Positions 5,624 through 6,491 of a stretch of 6,491 bases of DNA are shown piece after piece. Below the pieces are notes generated by a model. The model did no database searches. It was given only the letters and a program-made list of their open reading frames with translations, and had not been told where the DNA came from. Location: the NCBI GenBank assembly GCA_900546385.1, contig URCT01000127.1:1-6491 (forward strand), in the 5' to 3' direction. The position numbers and the translations under genes are program-made. This stretch comes from an uncultured Eubacteriales bacterium (lineage in GTDB: Bacteria; Bacillota; Clostridia; Oscillospirales; CAG-382). Position 1 is the first letter of the stretch, and the number at the start of each line of letters is the position of its first letter.

Positions 5624-6433
5624 ATGAATTTCACCAATTACGAAATGAAGGAATATGCGAACGACCGGCTTCCGTTCTGGTGCGGCGTGAGCAACGGTTT
5701 CCCGCACTGGCACTGGCACAAGGCGCCCGAGCTGCTTTTCGGCTTGGAAGGGCAGAGCCTTGTTTACTGCAATGACCGAGGCCATATTTTGCGGCCGAAT
5801 GACACGGTTTTTGTCAATTCGGACGTACTGCACGCCATTGAAAGTGAAGCCGGTGCCGAATATTTGGCCATCAGTATCGATCCTTGCTTTTTTGAAGAAA
5901 ATCAGTTGCCGCTTGATCAGTTTAACATACAGGAATATATTCAAGAAACCGAGACAATGACGCGTCTGTGGCAGGCGGTTTACAGCATTCAGCTTGACGA
6001 AAAGCACATTTTTCGCGTGCCGCATTATCGGTGTGCGGTGCTTGCGCTGTTAATCGAGCTGTTTGACAGCTATCGGGAGAAAAAGGACGCACAAGGCCGC
6101 ATGAAAGAGAAATACCGCGACGTAAAGGCGGCGATCACGTATATTGAGGAGAATTTTACAAGGCAGCTGTCGTTGGATGAGATCAGCAAAAATGTGGGTA
6201 TCAGCAAGTATCATTTGGCGCGGTTATTCAAGGAATGCACCAATCGGACGATGGTGGAATTTTTGGTGATCTGCCGTGTTGAGTTTGCACAGACCCTTTT
6301 GCGTTCGACGGAGCTGCCAATCAAAGAAGTGGCCTTTTCGGCCGGATTTGAGAATGCGCCGTATTTTTCCAAGGTTTTCCGCAGGCACACGAACCACACG
6401 CCGATGGAATACCGGGCGATTTATCGCCCGTAG
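5624..6433 (+). CDS. AraC-family transcriptional regulator with cupin sensor domain
   Basis: A 269-residue regulator. The N-terminal cupin has HWHWHKAPELLF (28-39), with His28/His30/His32 and Glu36, and NSDVLHAIES (65-74) with His70; this is the AraC effector-binding fold. Residues about 164-268 form the DNA-binding domain: QLSLDEISKNVGISKYHLAR (181-200) is the first helix-turn-helix, and IKEVAFSAGFENAPYFSKVF (233-252) with HTPMEYR (258-264) is a textbook second helix and AraC signature. The ATG at 5624 is chosen because AGGGGG (5612-5617) lies six bases upstream and a near-perfect promoter precedes it. It is divergent from the exported protein and 42-residue peptide, its likely targets. It is not a recent duplicate of the first AraC gene, as the sequences differ throughout. 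The ligand is unknown; a sugar is plausible from family and context. Confidence 0.95.
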   Translation: MNFTNYEMKEYANDRLPFWCGVSNGFPHWHWHKAPELLFGLEGQSLVYCNDRGHILRPNDTVFVNSDVLHAIESEAGAEYLAISIDPCFFEENQLPLDQFNIQEYIQETETMTRLWQAVYSIQLDEKHIFRVPHYRCAVLALLIELFDSYREKKDAQGRMKEKYRDVKAAITYIEENFTRQLSLDEISKNVGISKYHLARLFKECTNRTMVEFLVICRVEFAQTLLRSTELPIKEVAFSAGFENAPYFSKVFRRHTNHTPMEYRAIYRP

Positions 6434-6442
6434 AATAGGCCG

Positions 6443-6489
6443 CTCGGACGTGCAAAAAGTTGCCGGTGGCAAGTTTTTGTGCGTCGGAG
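6443..6489. terminator. Long imperfect hairpin, probable terminator after the second AraC gene
   Basis: The core is TTGCC-GGT-GGCAA (6460-6472). It continues past a G/G mismatch into CAAAAA (6453-6458) with TTTTTG (6474-6479), then two G/T wobbles, then GACG (6447-6450) with CGTC (6482-6485). The short core followed by GTTTTTG reads as an intrinsic terminator on the plus strand about 10-40 nt past the stop codon. The A5 on the other arm would let it work in both directions. The window ends two bases later, so any further U-run cannot be seen. Confidence 0.6.
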
Positions 6490-6491
6490 AC

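Overview
The window looks like chromosomal DNA from a mid-GC Firmicute, most likely a gut-type Clostridia (Oscillospiraceae/Lachnospiraceae-like). This rests on strong AGGAG-like ribosome binding sites, near-consensus SigA promoters with 17-bp spacers, AraC regulators with an N-terminal cupin sensor, and a secreted multidomain surface-type protein. The genus cannot be fixed from the sequence alone. I see no mobile element, CRISPR array, tRNA or rRNA.

Layout. There are two similar regulatory units, each an AraC-family regulator divergent from an operon it may control. Unit 1 (about 1-3191): a minus-strand operon of two Gfo/Idh/MocA-type oxidoreductases (2083-1016, then 995-162, 20 nt apart) is divergent from a plus-strand AraC regulator (2307-3191). 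Both promoters are readable in the 223-bp gap. The operon promoter carries an exact 8-bp direct repeat over its -35 and spacer, a candidate operator. Downstream of the operon (about 1-131) are three hairpins, one of them a plausible terminator. Unit 2 (about 3395-6433): a minus-strand operon encodes a 612-residue exported protein with two diverged copies of a beta-rich module (5390-3552), then, 28 nt later, an acidic 42-residue peptide gene (3523-3395). It is divergent from a second AraC regulator (5624-6433). The units converge on a strong bidirectional terminator at 3261-3298.

How they may work together. AraC proteins with cupin sensors commonly respond to sugars. Gfo/Idh/MocA enzymes commonly oxidise, reduce or epimerise sugars, inositols and their acids. 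The exported protein has carbohydrate-binding-like modules and a beta-grasp-like linker. A reasonable inference is a carbohydrate-responsive locus with one intracellular and one extracellular arm. No transporter, glycoside hydrolase or kinase is present to name a substrate.

The least explained items are the 42-residue peptide, the exported protein, and the 277-residue oxidoreductase paralogue, which lacks both the glycine-rich nucleotide-binding loop and the usual EKP motif.
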